DNA of 63,752 bases from Alphaproteobacteria bacterium (GTDB lineage Bacteria > Pseudomonadota > Alphaproteobacteria > Caulobacterales > Aquidulcibacteraceae), in assembly GCA_016124655.1 (NCBI GenBank), contig WGNI01000008.1, forward strand, positions 1 through 63,752. The letters run 5' to 3'. A program made the position numbers and the translations under genes. Under the pieces are notes generated by a model. The model searched no databases, was not told the origin of the DNA, and worked only from the letters and a program-made list of their open reading frames with translations. Positions 51,944 to 61,028 of the stretch are shown piece by piece (the first letter of the stretch is position 1; every line of letters starts with the position of its first letter).

Positions 51944-53269
51944 TCACCGCTTGATGCGCAGCAATTCCTCCAGCATTTCGTCGGCCGTCGTGATGATGCG
52001 CGAGGAGGCGGAATAGGCGCGCTGCGTGGTGATGAGGCTGGTGAATTCCGCAGCGAGATCGACGTTCGATGCTTCCAGAACGCCTGAAGCAATTTGTCCC
52101 GCGCCGCCGGAATTGGCCGCGTTGATGTTGTAGAGGCCGCTTTCCAGCGTGGTGCGGAAGGAGCCGCCGGTATCTGGACGCAAACCGTTGGGATTGAGGA
52201 AGGTCGCCAGCGGGATTTGATACAGCGCGCGCGAGCGGCCGTTGGAGAATTGCGCGGTGAGGAAGCCGTCGCCTTCCATGATCAGGCCCACAAGGTCGCC
52301 TGGCGGCACGCCGTCGGCGGTGACGCTGGTGACGCCGAAATTATTGGCGAACTGGGTGAGGCCGGTCTGCAAGTCGATCGTCAGCGGTTGCGAAGCCGCG
52401 CCCGTCGACGCCGCCCAGGGGATGGAGAAGGTGCCGCCAATGCTCGCCAATGCGCCGCCGGGGCCGGTGATGGATTGCACCGTGCCGTCGGTCTGAAAGG
52501 CGATCGTGCCGCCAGCGAGGAAGCCGCCGTTCGCGCCGCCGCCAGTGATGTTGGTGTTCGGTCGCGCATAGACTTCCGCGCGCCATTGATTGGGGCCGGT
52601 CTTCAGGAAGCCCAGCGCGACCGTGCGCGGGGCGCCAAGGCTGTCGAACACTTCGAGCGAGGTTTCGAATTGCGGCGTCACGACGCCGGCGGCGAGATCG
52701 CCGACCGTGTAGGCGCCGGTGTAATCCGTCCAACCGGAGTTCAAGTTCGCGTTGAGCGAAACATTTTGCGTCGGTTCGGCAAGTCCGCCGACGCCTGAGA
52801 TGTTGACCGGCTCGATTGCAGACAGAGACGTGGGGCTCGAAGTCACGCTGCCGTCGGGCCGAACGGGCCAGCCCTGCAGGTAAAGCCCCTGGGCGTTGGC
52901 CATGTAGCCTTGCGCGTCGACAGTGAAGCTGCCCGCGCGGGTGAACAACACGTTGCCGCCGTTGGAGAGTTGTTGCGGCCCAGGCGAAACAATGAAGAAT
53001 CCGTCGCCGGAGATCGCGAAGTCGGTTGCCGAGCGCGATTGCTCCAGCGAACCCTGCAATGAAATCTGCGTGCGCACGCCAGGCAGCACGCCGCCGGCGT
53101 TGTAGGTGGTCTGCGCGTTCTGGGCGTTGACCAGCGCGGTAAAGTCCACCGCGCCGCGCTTGTAGCCGACCGTGTTCACGTTGGCGATGTTGTCGGAAAT
53201 GACGGCGAGCGCGCTCGAATTGGCGTTCAGCCCCGAAACGCCCGCGCGCAAGGCGGTGTAGATACTCAT
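51944..53269 (-). CDS. flgE: Flagellar hook protein FlgE
   Basis: A 441-residue hook protein. The N-terminal rod/hook motif is MSIYTALRAGVSGLNANSSALAVISDNIANVNTVGYK (shown: SALAVISDNIANVNTVGYK), the middle has the variable domains, and the C-terminus has GVLEASNVDLAAEFTSLITTQRAYSASSRII (shown: SNVDLAAEFTSLITTQRAY). Shorter than the 591-residue Caulobacter FlgE. AAGGAG is present 9 bases before the ATG. It is the last gene of the fliK-flgD-flgE block. Confidence 0.95.
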   Translation of the reverse strand: MSIYTALRAGVSGLNANSSALAVISDNIANVNTVGYKRGAVDFTALVNAQNAQTTYNAGGVLPGVRTQISLQGSLEQSRSATDFAISGDGFFIVSPGPQQLSNGGNVLFTRAGSFTVDAQGYMANAQGLYLQGWPVRPDGSVTSSPTSLSAIEPVNISGVGGLAEPTQNVSLNANLNSGWTDYTGAYTVGDLAAGVVTPQFETSLEVFDSLGAPRTVALGFLKTGPNQWRAEVYARPNTNITGGGANGGFLAGGTIAFQTDGTVQSITGPGGALASIGGTFSIPWAASTGAASQPLTIDLQTGLTQFANNFGVTSVTADGVPPGDLVGLIMEGDGFLTAQFSNGRSRALYQIPLATFLNPNGLRPDTGGSFRTTLESGLYNINAANSGGAGQIASGVLEASNVDLAAEFTSLITTQRAYSASSRIITTADEMLEELLRIKR

Positions 53270-53384
53270 CTGACTTCGCTCCTTGACCTGCCCGGTTCGG
53301 GACAGTGGTTGATCGGTCTTGGTTCAGGAGCGCTTCTGCGCGAGGCGGCGCGGGGCGTTTTGCCCAGCGCGAAACTTTTTCTGC

Positions 53385-54041
53385 TCAATCGTCCAGAATG
53401 GCGCGCAAAGCGGACAGGTCGCGCGCGCCGGCAATGGTCAGCACTTTCGGTTCGGCGGCCGCGAGATCGACGCCGTTGATGGTTTCGCGCACGCGGATCG
53501 CGGTATCGACCTCCGCGCCGCTCGTCTTGGTGGCCTTGACGACAAGCTGATAGACGCCGTCGGCGGCGGTCTGGCCCGCAGCAGTGCGGCCATCCCACGA
53601 AAACGCGCGTTCGCCGGTTCCCGGCGCGGCGGTGGTGGAGAATACCGTGCGGCCATTGGCGTCGCGCACTTCAAGGTCGACGGCGTCGGCGTAGTCGCCT
53701 AGTTCGTAGGTCCAACGCGCTGCGCCGTTGCTGAGCGCGGAAAGATCGCTGTCGATGACGGCTTCGCGGCCGAGATAGCCGAGCGCTGCGCCAGCAGATG
53801 CGGCGCGGCTTTGCCCGATCAGTGATTCCAATTGATCATTCGTGCGAATCTGCTGTTCGACCTGGCTGTACTGCACCAATTGCTGCGTGAACTGATTGGA
53901 GTCGAGCGGCGAGAGCGGATCCTGGTTCTGCAATTGCGCCGTCAAAAGCACAAGAAACGTCTCGTAATTGTCGGTCAACGTCGCCCGCGCGGCCTGACCG
54001 GCGGATTGCGCTGTCGTGTCGGTGACGGAAGAAACGGGCAT
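53385..54041 (-). CDS. flgD: Flagellar hook-capping protein FlgD
   Basis: A 218-residue hook cap that allows FlgE polymerisation. The N-terminal motif NYETFLVLLTAQLQNQDPLSP-like stretch (ETFLVLLTAQLQNQDPLSP) followed by NQFTQQLVQYSQVEQQI is the classic FlgD signature. The C-terminal part has a FlgD_ig-like module (FSWDGRTAAGQTAADGVYQL) and TudorD-like strand region. AAGGGAAAA lies before the start. fliK ends 9 bases upstream, and flgE follows 115 bases downstream. Confidence 0.95.
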   Translation of the reverse strand: MPVSSVTDTTAQSAGQAARATLTDNYETFLVLLTAQLQNQDPLSPLDSNQFTQQLVQYSQVEQQIRTNDQLESLIGQSRAASAGAALGYLGREAVIDSDLSALSNGAARWTYELGDYADAVDLEVRDANGRTVFSTTAAPGTGERAFSWDGRTAAGQTAADGVYQLVVKATKTSGAEVDTAIRVRETINGVDLAAAEPKVLTIAGARDLSALRAILDD

Positions 54042-54050
54042 CGTTTTCCC

Positions 54051-55436
54051 TTATGCGAAAATATCGAGACGGCCGCCGCGGCCCGCATCGAGGCGCGCTG
54101 GCGCGGCGGCGATCGGGGATTCCTCCGCGCCCGGATCGCCGCGGCGCGGCGCGGCGTCGTCGCGGGCGAAGGGGCGCGAGGCGTCGCGGCCGTTGAGATC
54201 AAAGCTCAGGCCATTTTCCGCGAGCGTCAGGCCTGCGGATGTCAGCGCATCAGCGATTTCACGCGCAGCGCGGGCGAGTTGGGTCAGCGCTGCAGCGTCG
54301 TCCGCGGCGATGTGAGCGATGACGGAATGGTCGCGCTGCACTTCCAGGCGCACATCGACGCGGCCAAGCTCCGGCGGATCGAGGCGTAGTTCGAAGCGGG
54401 TGGTTCCGCCGTCGAAGCGGCGAATGATCGATTGCGCCAGCTGCTGCGCGGGCGGGGGCGAGCGCGCGGCGGCTGCCTGCTGCACGGGCGTATCGGCCTG
54501 GGCGCGCGACGCTTCGGCGCTGCCGGCCGCGGGCGCCTGTACGGGCGCAGGCGCTGGGTCGCCGCCATTGTTCGACACGGGGGCCGGCGCGGCGGGTTCG
54601 GCCCGGCCGGCTGCGGACGCATGCGCCGGTGTGGCGGTCTGGGCGGCGTTCTCGGCGCCGGCGCCCTTCGAGGCTGTTGCGGGGGCGTTCGACTTTCCGG
54701 ACTTCGCCGGCGCGACGATCTTGAGGCCCGCTTCCGGCGTCTGCTCGCCGCCGTCAGCCGGCGCCGCGGGCGTTGGTTGCGCCGCCGCCAGGACGATGGG
54801 CGCATTCGTCGGGGCAGGGACGGACGGCGCGGCGCTTGGCGGGGGCGTGGCGCCGGCGGCGGTTTCGGTCGGCGCCGGATCGCCTGCGTCCGGGCTTGGA
54901 TCCGCGGACGAGGCCGTCGCCTGCGCGGTGGGCGTGGCGATTGCTGGGCCTGCGGCCTGTTCGTTCGGCTGCGGCGCGGATGGCGTTGAGCGGACCGCTG
55001 TGGTCTCGGGGCCAGCGGCGCTGGGCGTCGCGGGCTGGGCGGGTTGAGCTGGCTGGGCGGGTTGAGCGCTTTGAGCTGGCGCGGCGGGCGTCTGTGCGGA
55101 AGCTTGCGTCGGCGCAGTGGCTGCCGGGGCCGCGGGCGCAGCAGGGGCCAGGACCAGCGCATCGGGCGTGGCGGGCGACGCGGGTTGCACTCCGGATGAC
55201 TCTACCGTGGGCGCGGCAGGCGGCTGCACGGGCGCGGCGATGGCGGCCACCAGCACCAACGGGCCGGGCGCTTCTTCCGGCCGGGGTTGCGTCTGACGTT
55301 CAGGGCGGCGGCGCGGCTGGGCATCCTCGCGCGCGACGTGATCGGCGAAGCTCTCGCCGTCTTCCGGCGCGGGCGCTTCAGCGCCGCGCGGAGTCGGCGC
55401 CGCCGGCTCCAACAGATTAATCGCCGCCGCGTCCAT
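54051..55436 (-). CDS. fliK: Flagellar hook-length control protein FliK
   Basis: A 461-residue ruler protein. The middle (about 80-330) is low-complexity Ala/Pro/Thr, as is usual. The C-terminal substrate-switch domain (about 345-430) has TRFELRLDPPELGRVDVRLE, the Flg_hook signature. The start at 55436 is preceded by GAAGGA; an ATG 18 bases upstream is less likely. The sigma-54-like promoter at 55475-55490 lies just upstream. This is the first gene of the fliK-flgD-flgE transcript. Confidence 0.88.
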   Translation of the reverse strand: MDAAAINLLEPAAPTPRGAEAPAPEDGESFADHVAREDAQPRRRPERQTQPRPEEAPGPLVLVAAIAAPVQPPAAPTVESSGVQPASPATPDALVLAPAAPAAPAATAPTQASAQTPAAPAQSAQPAQPAQPAQPATPSAAGPETTAVRSTPSAPQPNEQAAGPAIATPTAQATASSADPSPDAGDPAPTETAAGATPPPSAAPSVPAPTNAPIVLAAAQPTPAAPADGGEQTPEAGLKIVAPAKSGKSNAPATASKGAGAENAAQTATPAHASAAGRAEPAAPAPVSNNGGDPAPAPVQAPAAGSAEASRAQADTPVQQAAAARSPPPAQQLAQSIIRRFDGGTTRFELRLDPPELGRVDVRLEVQRDHSVIAHIAADDAAALTQLARAAREIADALTSAGLTLAENGLSFDLNGRDASRPFARDDAAPRRGDPGAEESPIAAAPARLDAGRGGRLDIFA

Positions 55437-55474
55437 GGCGCATCCTTCAGCCAAACCCTCGTGCAGGCCTCTTC

Positions 55475-55490
55475 AGCAAGTTGGGGGCCA
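55475..55490 (-). promoter_or_regulatory. Sigma-54-type promoter for fliK-flgD-flgE
   Basis: Read on the minus strand: TGGCCCCCAACTTGCT. This matches the sigma-54 consensus TGGCAC-N5-TTGCW with one mismatch, and the GG and GC dinucleotides have the required 10-base spacing. It lies about 40-55 bases before the fliK start, and FlbD is the probable activator. Confidence 0.75.
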
Positions 55491-55613
55491 AAGCGTTCAC
55501 CATAAAAAATCGTTTAGATTCAAAAGCAGTCGGCGCCTCGGCGCGGTCGCCTACGCCTGCGCCGGGCAGAAATGGCCGCCGCGTCGGGCAAATTGTGCCG
55601 GCCGGTCCGGGGC

Positions 55614-55629
55614 TGGCGCGGGGCTTGCG
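55614..55629 (+). promoter_or_regulatory. Sigma-54-type promoter for flgK-flgL
   Basis: TGGCGCGGGGCTTGCG has TGGC and TTGC with the GG-N10-GC spacing of sigma-54 promoters. It lies about 180 bases before flgK, a long leader but possible. FlbD is the probable activator. Confidence 0.65.
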
Positions 55630-55808
55630 TTAAGCATGGCGGGCAGCAGCGGCCACGGGTTGGGTCGCAGGCTGCGCATGAGGTGAAAACGCGTGTTGCG
55701 TCAAACGCTTAAGAGCTATGGCAGGCGTTCTCGCGCGGCGCTTGAGGGCGTCCGCGCCCGGCAGAATCTGCCGGTCGCCCGGCAAATCTCGCCGGCGGGC
55801 GCACGCGC

Positions 55809-57968
55809 ATGAGCGGGGGCACGCTCACCACGGCGTTCCGCTCGGGGCTGTCGGCGCTGCAGACGGCGCAGGCTGGCCTGGCGGTGGCCTCGCAGAACAT
55901 CGCCAACGCCAACACGCCTGGCTATGTGCGCGCCGAGGCGAGCCTTGCGCCGCGCGTGCTGCTCGGTCCGGGCGGCGGGGTGGAGATTTCCTCGGTCCGT
56001 CGCGCGGCGGACCGTTTTCTCGCGGCGGCCAGCTATTACGCGGAAGCCCAGCGTGGCGCCGCGGATGTGCGCTCGGGCCTGATCGCGCGGGCGCAGGCGG
56101 CGTTCGGCGATCCGACCGGCGAGACCTCGTTGTTCGCGGGGATCGACCGCATCTGGGGCGCGTTTGCGGAACTCGGCGTAGATTCGACCTCAGCGCTGCG
56201 CCGCGACAGCGCCGTGCAATCGATCCAGCAGACGTTCTATGGCATCGAACGCGCGGCGACGGACGTGCAAGCGCTCATCACGGAAGCGGACGAGCGCATC
56301 GCGGAGAAAGTCGGCGAGGCGCAAAACCTCATCACGCGCATTCACGAACTGAACGGCGAAATCCGCCTTACGCGGCGCGTAGCGGGCGAAGCGACGGGCG
56401 CGGAGAATGCGCAATCGGCGCTGATCGACAAGTTGTCGGGCCTTCTCGATATCCGCGTGACGCCGCAGGGCGATGGAACCGTGACGGTCCGCACCGCGCA
56501 AGGCGCGCTTTTGGTGGGCGAGCAGGTCGCCACGATCAGCTATTCGCCGAGCGGGGCGACGTTCACATCCTTCAACGCGATCCAGTATCAGATCGCGTCC
56601 GACGTCACGACCAATCTTGAGCCCTATATATCCGGCGGCGAACTGGGCGGGCTGCTGCAGGCGCGCGACGGCGATCTGCGCAATCTCGCAGAAGCGCTGG
56701 GCGGCTTGTCGGCCGGGCTCGCGGATACGCTGAACCAGGTGCACAATCAGAATGCGCCTTATCCTGTGACCGGCGCGTTGACCGGGCGGCAAACGGGGCT
56801 GCTTTCCACCGATGCGTTGAACTTCACCGGAACGGCAACCATCGGCCTGGTGGATTCCGCCGGCGCGCTTTCGCAGCGGCTGACGATCCTGTTCGACGCC
56901 GCGCCGCCTCGGATCGATGTCGAAACCAGCTCGGGCACGACATCGACCACCTTCACCAACACAATCGGCGCGTTCACGACCGCGCTGAACACTGCGCTCG
57001 GCGCGGGCGGCAGCGCTGCGTTCAGCAATGGACGTTTGAGCATTACGCCAACCAGCGGCGGCGTCGTGGTGCAACAGGACGAGCCCAGCGCCGGCGGCGC
57101 TGCACGCGCAGGGCGCGGCTTTTCGCATTTCTTCGGGCTCAACGACCTGGCGTCGCGGGCGACGCCGATCTTCTTTGAAACCGGCGGCGTCGCAGGCGAT
57201 GCGCACGGGCTCAATTCCGGCGGCGCGTTGTCGTTCGACATTCGCGACGGGTCCGGCCGCATCATCGCGCAGCCCACGTTCACCATCGCCGGCGCGCTGA
57301 CCAATCCCGGCTCGACCTGGTCTGATCTTGTCACCGCGCTCAACAACACCACGACGGGGCTGGGGCGTTATGTGACGTTTTCCTACGCCAGCGACGGGCG
57401 GATCACGTTTACGCCCAATGCCGGCTTTCAGGCCAATCTCACCGACGACACGACATCGCGCGGCGCGACCACTTTGTCCGTATCGACGCTGTTCGGCCTT
57501 GGGCCTTCGGCGAGCGCGACGCGGGCGGTGGACATCAAGGTGGCGCAAGCGATTTTGAACGATCCCGGGCGCCTGGCTCTGGGACGGCCCGATCTTTCCG
57601 CGCAGCTGACGACGACCGTCTCTGAAGCTGGCGACGCGCGCGGCGCCGCGGAATTGTCGAAGGCGGGCAATGTGATCCGCACGTTTCCCGCCGTCGGCGC
57701 ATTGTCGGCGCAGACGGGAACGCTATCGGTGTATGCGGCGCGCATTTCCGGGGATGTCGGGCGCGCGGCAAGCGATTCCGAACGCAGCCTGCGCGGCGCA
57801 CAAGCGCTTGCGAACGCCGCCAATGACCGCCGCGCGGAAGTGGAAGGCGTCAATCTCGATGACGAATTCATTCGCCTGACGACGTATCAAAACGCCTACG
57901 CCGCGGCGTCGCGCGTCATTCAAGCCGCCGACGAAATGTTCGACGTGCTGCTCAATCTCGGACGCTGA
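55809..57968 (+). CDS. flgK: Flagellar hook-associated protein FlgK (HAP1)
   Basis: A 719-residue hook-filament junction protein. The N-terminal helix pair is LTTAFRSGLSALQTAQAGLA followed by VASQNIANANTPGYVRAEA, the shared rod/hook motif. The C-terminal part EVEGVNLDDEFIRLTTYQNAYAAASRVIQAADEMFDVLL (shown: GVNLDDEFIRLTTYQNAY and AASRVIQAADEMFDVLL) is typical of FlgK. The middle holds variable domains. It is divergent from fliK. Preceded by GGCGGGCG, and no strong ribosome-binding site; an upstream start is not supported. Confidence 0.95.
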   Translation: MSGGTLTTAFRSGLSALQTAQAGLAVASQNIANANTPGYVRAEASLAPRVLLGPGGGVEISSVRRAADRFLAAASYYAEAQRGAADVRSGLIARAQAAFGDPTGETSLFAGIDRIWGAFAELGVDSTSALRRDSAVQSIQQTFYGIERAATDVQALITEADERIAEKVGEAQNLITRIHELNGEIRLTRRVAGEATGAENAQSALIDKLSGLLDIRVTPQGDGTVTVRTAQGALLVGEQVATISYSPSGATFTSFNAIQYQIASDVTTNLEPYISGGELGGLLQARDGDLRNLAEALGGLSAGLADTLNQVHNQNAPYPVTGALTGRQTGLLSTDALNFTGTATIGLVDSAGALSQRLTILFDAAPPRIDVETSSGTTSTTFTNTIGAFTTALNTALGAGGSAAFSNGRLSITPTSGGVVVQQDEPSAGGAARAGRGFSHFFGLNDLASRATPIFFETGGVAGDAHGLNSGGALSFDIRDGSGRIIAQPTFTIAGALTNPGSTWSDLVTALNNTTTGLGRYVTFSYASDGRITFTPNAGFQANLTDDTTSRGATTLSVSTLFGLGPSASATRAVDIKVAQAILNDPGRLALGRPDLSAQLTTTVSEAGDARGAAELSKAGNVIRTFPAVGALSAQTGTLSVYAARISGDVGRAASDSERSLRGAQALANAANDRRAEVEGVNLDDEFIRLTTYQNAYAAASRVIQAADEMFDVLLNLGR

Positions 57969-57980
57969 GGGAATTAGGTC

Positions 57981-58913
57981 ATGCCAAGCGCCGTCGCCTA
58001 TCGCTCCATCGTCCAAGCGCAATTGGACTTCAGTCGCATGTCCAACGCGCTGGGCTCGATCCAGCGACAAGTGTCGTCGGGCAACGCCGCGCAGGATCTG
58101 GCCGGTTTCGGCGACGGCGCGGGACGGCTGGTCAGCGCGGTCAGCGCGCGATCGCTCAATGCGGCGCGGCTGGAGGCGATCAAGCAGGTCGAGGCGCGGT
58201 TCGGCATTCAGGAATCGGCGCTGAACCAGGCCGCGAACGCCAGTCAGGATCTTGCGCTGGCGCTGCGCAACGCGGTGGCGGCCAATGACGGGCGCTCCTT
58301 GGAGACCTCGCTTTCGATCGCGTTCACGCAGATCACGAGCGCGCTCAATCAAAGCTACAACAATCAACCTTTGTTTGCGGGCGAACGCTTTGGGCCTGGA
58401 CCGATCAAGCCGCAAAATCTCGATCAGCTGAAATACGCGCAGGGGCCCGGCGATATTTTCGACGTTTCGGAGCGGCCGCAGACGTTCGATCTCGGCTTTG
58501 GTCAGCCGATCAAGCTGGCGGACCGCGCGTCCGACATCGCCGGCGGCGCCTACAATGCGCTGCAGGGCTTGAAGATCGCCATCGATGCCGCGGGCGGCGC
58601 GCTGCCGAACCAACTGACTGCCGATCAGCGCGCGCTGTTGGAGGATTTCGCGCGCCAGCTGGAGGCTGCGGCGAGCGAATTCTCCAGCGCGGAAGGCCGC
58701 ACGGGGCAGCTGCACCAGGCGCTGGAGCGCGAGGGCGTGCGGCTTGAGGCGCGCAACATTGTGTTCGAAGGGGCGATCTCGGAGCAAGCCGATGCCGATA
58801 TCGCGGCGCTCTCCATCCAATTGAGTTCGCTGACCACGCAGTATGAGGCGTCGGCCAAGGTGTTCGCGCAGCTGTCGCGGCTGACGCTGCTCAATTATTT
58901 GCCAATCAGCTGA
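57981..58913 (+). CDS. flgL: Flagellar hook-associated protein FlgL (HAP3)
   Basis: A 310-residue flagellin-like hook-associated protein. N-terminal helix LDFSRMSNALGSIQRQVSSG and the C-terminal DADIAALSIQLSSLTTQYEASAKVFAQLS (shown: DADIAALSIQLSSLTTQYE) are typical of FlgL: two terminal coiled helices around a small variable core. It begins 12 bases after flgK with AGGTC before the ATG. No flagellin gene is in the window. Confidence 0.92.
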   Translation: MPSAVAYRSIVQAQLDFSRMSNALGSIQRQVSSGNAAQDLAGFGDGAGRLVSAVSARSLNAARLEAIKQVEARFGIQESALNQAANASQDLALALRNAVAANDGRSLETSLSIAFTQITSALNQSYNNQPLFAGERFGPGPIKPQNLDQLKYAQGPGDIFDVSERPQTFDLGFGQPIKLADRASDIAGGAYNALQGLKIAIDAAGGALPNQLTADQRALLEDFARQLEAAASEFSSAEGRTGQLHQALEREGVRLEARNIVFEGAISEQADADIAALSIQLSSLTTQYEASAKVFAQLSRLTLLNYLPIS

Positions 58914-58969
58914 TCCTTCGCCATATCCAGACTGATCGCCCCGACCCTTGACCTCGGGGGGAGGAAAGC

Positions 58970-60229
58970 ATGCCGGATTCGCAAGCCGGCGCTCTCGCGC
59001 GCCGCAATTCCTTGGGTTTTGACAAGCCGCCCGCGCAAACGCGCGTCGTCGCGGCGATGTCGGGCGGCGTGGATTCCACGGTTGTCGCTGCGCTGTTGAA
59101 GCGCGAAGGCTATGACGTCGTCGGCGTGACTCTGCAGCTTTATGATCATGGCGCGGCGGTGAACAAGCCGGGCTCGTGCTGCGCGGGTCAGGATATCCAC
59201 GACGCGCGGCGCGCCGCCGATGCGCTGGGCATTCCCCATTATGTGCTGGATTACGAAACGCGGTTTCGCCAGGCCGTGATGGAGGATTTCGCCGACACCT
59301 ATCTTGCCGGCGCGACGCCGATCCCGTGCGTGCGCTGCAATCAAACCGTGAAGTTCGCTGATTTGCTGGCGGTGGCGCGCGATCTGGGCGCGGATTGTCT
59401 GGCGACGGGCCATTATGTGCGGCGCGCGGAAGGGCCAGAGGGCGCGGAAATGCGCCGGGCCGCTGATGCGGATCGCGATCAAAGCTATTTCCTGTTCGCG
59501 ACGACGCGCGAACAGCTCGAGTTCTTGCGTTTTCCGTTGGGCGGGATGGCGAAGCCGGCGGTGCGCGCGCTGGCGGCGGAATTCGGGCTGAAGGCCGCCG
59601 ACAAGCCGGACAGCCAGGACATCTGCTTTGTGCCCACCGGCAAGTATCAAAGCGTGGTGGAGAAACTGCGGCCCGGCAGCATCGAGCCGGGCGAGATCGT
59701 GCATGTCGACGGCCGCACGCTGGGGCGCCATGACGGCGTGATCAATTTCACGGTCGGGCAACGGCGCGGGCTGGGCGTCGCCACTGGCGAGCCGTTGTTC
59801 GTGATTAAGCTCGACGCCGCGGCCAAGCGCGTGATCGTGGGTCCGCGCGCGGCGTTGCGCGTGGGCGAAATTGTTCTGAAAGATGTGAACTGGATCGGCG
59901 AACGCGCCGTGCAGGAAGATGCGCTCGACGGCCGGCCGATCCTGGTGCGCGTGCGGTCGACCTGTCCGCCGAAGCCGGCGACGATCAAGATCGGTCCTCC
60001 CCCGTTCACGGGGGAGGTGATCGCGAAGCGATCGGAGGGGGCTGAGGGTCATCGCCCCCTCAGTCATGCTGCGCATGACAGCTCCCCCGTGAACGGGGGA
60101 GCAAACCGCACATGGACAGTTGTGCTCGACGCGCCCGAAGACGGCGTGGCGCCAGGGCAGGCGGCGGTGTTTTATGACGCAGAGAGCGATCGCGTGCTCG
60201 GCGGCGGCTGGATCGCTGCAACGAATTAG
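58970..60229 (+). CDS. mnmA: tRNA-specific 2-thiouridylase MnmA with an in-frame palindromic insertion
   Basis: A 419-residue enzyme that makes 2-thiouridine at the wobble base of tRNA Lys, Glu and Gln. The PP-loop is SGGVDS (residues 31-36). Catalytic Cys123 is in VRCNQTVKF and the second Cys219 is in [12 protein letters not shown]. Residues 343-378 ([18 protein letters not shown] and what follows) are not part of the family; they come from a 105-base palindromic repeat inserted in frame between the strands that end PPKPATIKI and begin [10 protein letters not shown] in the C-terminal barrel. Without it the length is near 384, close to the family norm. All catalytic residues lie before the insertion. 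Confidence 0.93.
   Translation: MPDSQAGALARRNSLGFDKPPAQTRVVAAMSGGVDSTVVAALLKREGYDVVGVTLQLYDHGAAVNKPGSCCAGQDIHDARRAADALGIPHYVLDYETRFRQAVMEDFADTYLAGATPIPCVRCNQTVKFADLLAVARDLGADCLATGHYVRRAEGPEGAEMRRAADADRDQSYFLFATTREQLEFLRFPLGGMAKPAVRALAAEFGLKAADKPDSQDICFVPTGKYQSVVEKLRPGSIEPGEIVHVDGRTLGRHDGVINFTVGQRRGLGVATGEPLFVIKLDAAAKRVIVGPRAALRVGEIVLKDVNWIGERAVQEDALDGRPILVRVRSTCPPKPATIKIGPPPFTGEVIAKRSEGAEGHRPLSHAAHDSSPVNGGANRTWTVVLDAPEDGVAPGQAAVFYDAESDRVLGGGWIAATN
59997..60101. repeat. Palindromic repeat inserted in mnmA
   Basis: CTCCCCCGTTCACGGGGGAG (59997-60016) and its exact reverse complement (60082-60101) bound the element. Inside are GGGGGCTGAG opposite CCCCCTCAG, and GTCATG-CTGC-GCATGAC. The length of 105 bases is divisible by three, there is no stop in the mnmA frame, and the gene continues normally on both sides. 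It resembles intergenic repeats in other alphaproteobacteria and the Rickettsia palindromic elements that insert in genes. Confidence 0.92.
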
Positions 60230-60238
60230 TGAGGGGCG

Positions 60239-61018
60239 ATGCCGGACGAAGCAGAAGAATGGACGGCGGAAACGTTCATGCAGTTCGTCATGACGCCGAG
60301 GCGGCGGGCGCGGCCGCGCGTGGCCGAGCCGTTGCGCGGCGCCGCCGACTTCGACATCGACACGCCAACAGGCAAGATCGCGGCGTGGCGGCTTGGCGAA
60401 GGCCCTGCGATTTTATGCGTGCATGGCTGGGAGGACGATAACGCGCTGTGGGGGCCGTTCATCGATACGTGCGCGCAGATCGGCCGCGCGGCGGTCGCGC
60501 TCGATTTGCCGGCGCATGGGTTTTCCGAAGGGGAATGGTGTCCCGCGCCGGACGCGGCGAGCGCGATCCGCGCGGTCGCGGATGCGCTCGGGCCGATCGA
60601 TGCGCTGGTCGCGCATTCCTTCGGTGGGCCGGCCAGCGTGATGGCGATGACGGAAGGCCTGGAGGTGAAGCGCGCGGCGTTCATCGCGTGTCCGCTTGGG
60701 CGCATGCGGCGCTGGAAGCGGATTGGGCGGGAGCTTGGCGTCAGCGACGAGATCATCGAGGCGGCGCGGGCGCTTTATGCGCAATCGTTCGGCGCGCGCG
60801 CAAATATCGATGTGGCTGAATTTGCGCCGTCCATGCGCGCGCAGGCGCTCTATGTGCATTCGGCGGATGACGAGCAGGTCGAGTTGTCCAATTCGCGCGA
60901 AGCGGCGGCGGCGTGGCCGGGCGCGGAGCTTCTGGTGGTCGATGATCTCGGCCATCGGCTGATTGCGCAGGAGCCTGCGATCATCGATCGCGTGGTGATG
61001 TTTCTCGACGGCGCGTGA
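60239..61018 (+). CDS. Alpha/beta hydrolase
   Basis: A 259-residue alpha/beta hydrolase. ILCVHGWEDDNALW provides the oxyanion region, ALDLPAHGFSEG the following strand, VAHSFGG the nucleophile elbow (Ser), and DDLGHRLIAQEP the catalytic His. The acid is probably Asp in HSADDEQV. GAGGGG is found 6 bases before the ATG. It may be cotranscribed with mnmA (9 bases between the genes) but the substrate is not known. Confidence 0.85.
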   Translation: MPDEAEEWTAETFMQFVMTPRRRARPRVAEPLRGAADFDIDTPTGKIAAWRLGEGPAILCVHGWEDDNALWGPFIDTCAQIGRAAVALDLPAHGFSEGEWCPAPDAASAIRAVADALGPIDALVAHSFGGPASVMAMTEGLEVKRAAFIACPLGRMRRWKRIGRELGVSDEIIEAARALYAQSFGARANIDVAEFAPSMRAQALYVHSADDEQVELSNSREAAAAWPGAELLVVDDLGHRLIAQEPAIIDRVVMFLDGA

Positions 61019-61028
61019 TGCTTCGAAG

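Larger units (their letters stand above)
55437..55808. other. Divergent promoter region between fliK and flgK, no gene
   Basis: About 370 bases with no convincing gene. It contains a sigma-54-like promoter in each direction (minus at 55475-55490 and plus at 55614-55629), an AT-rich stretch (about 55500-55520), and GC-rich sequence before flgK. It should control the hook and hook-associated genes. Confidence 0.7.
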
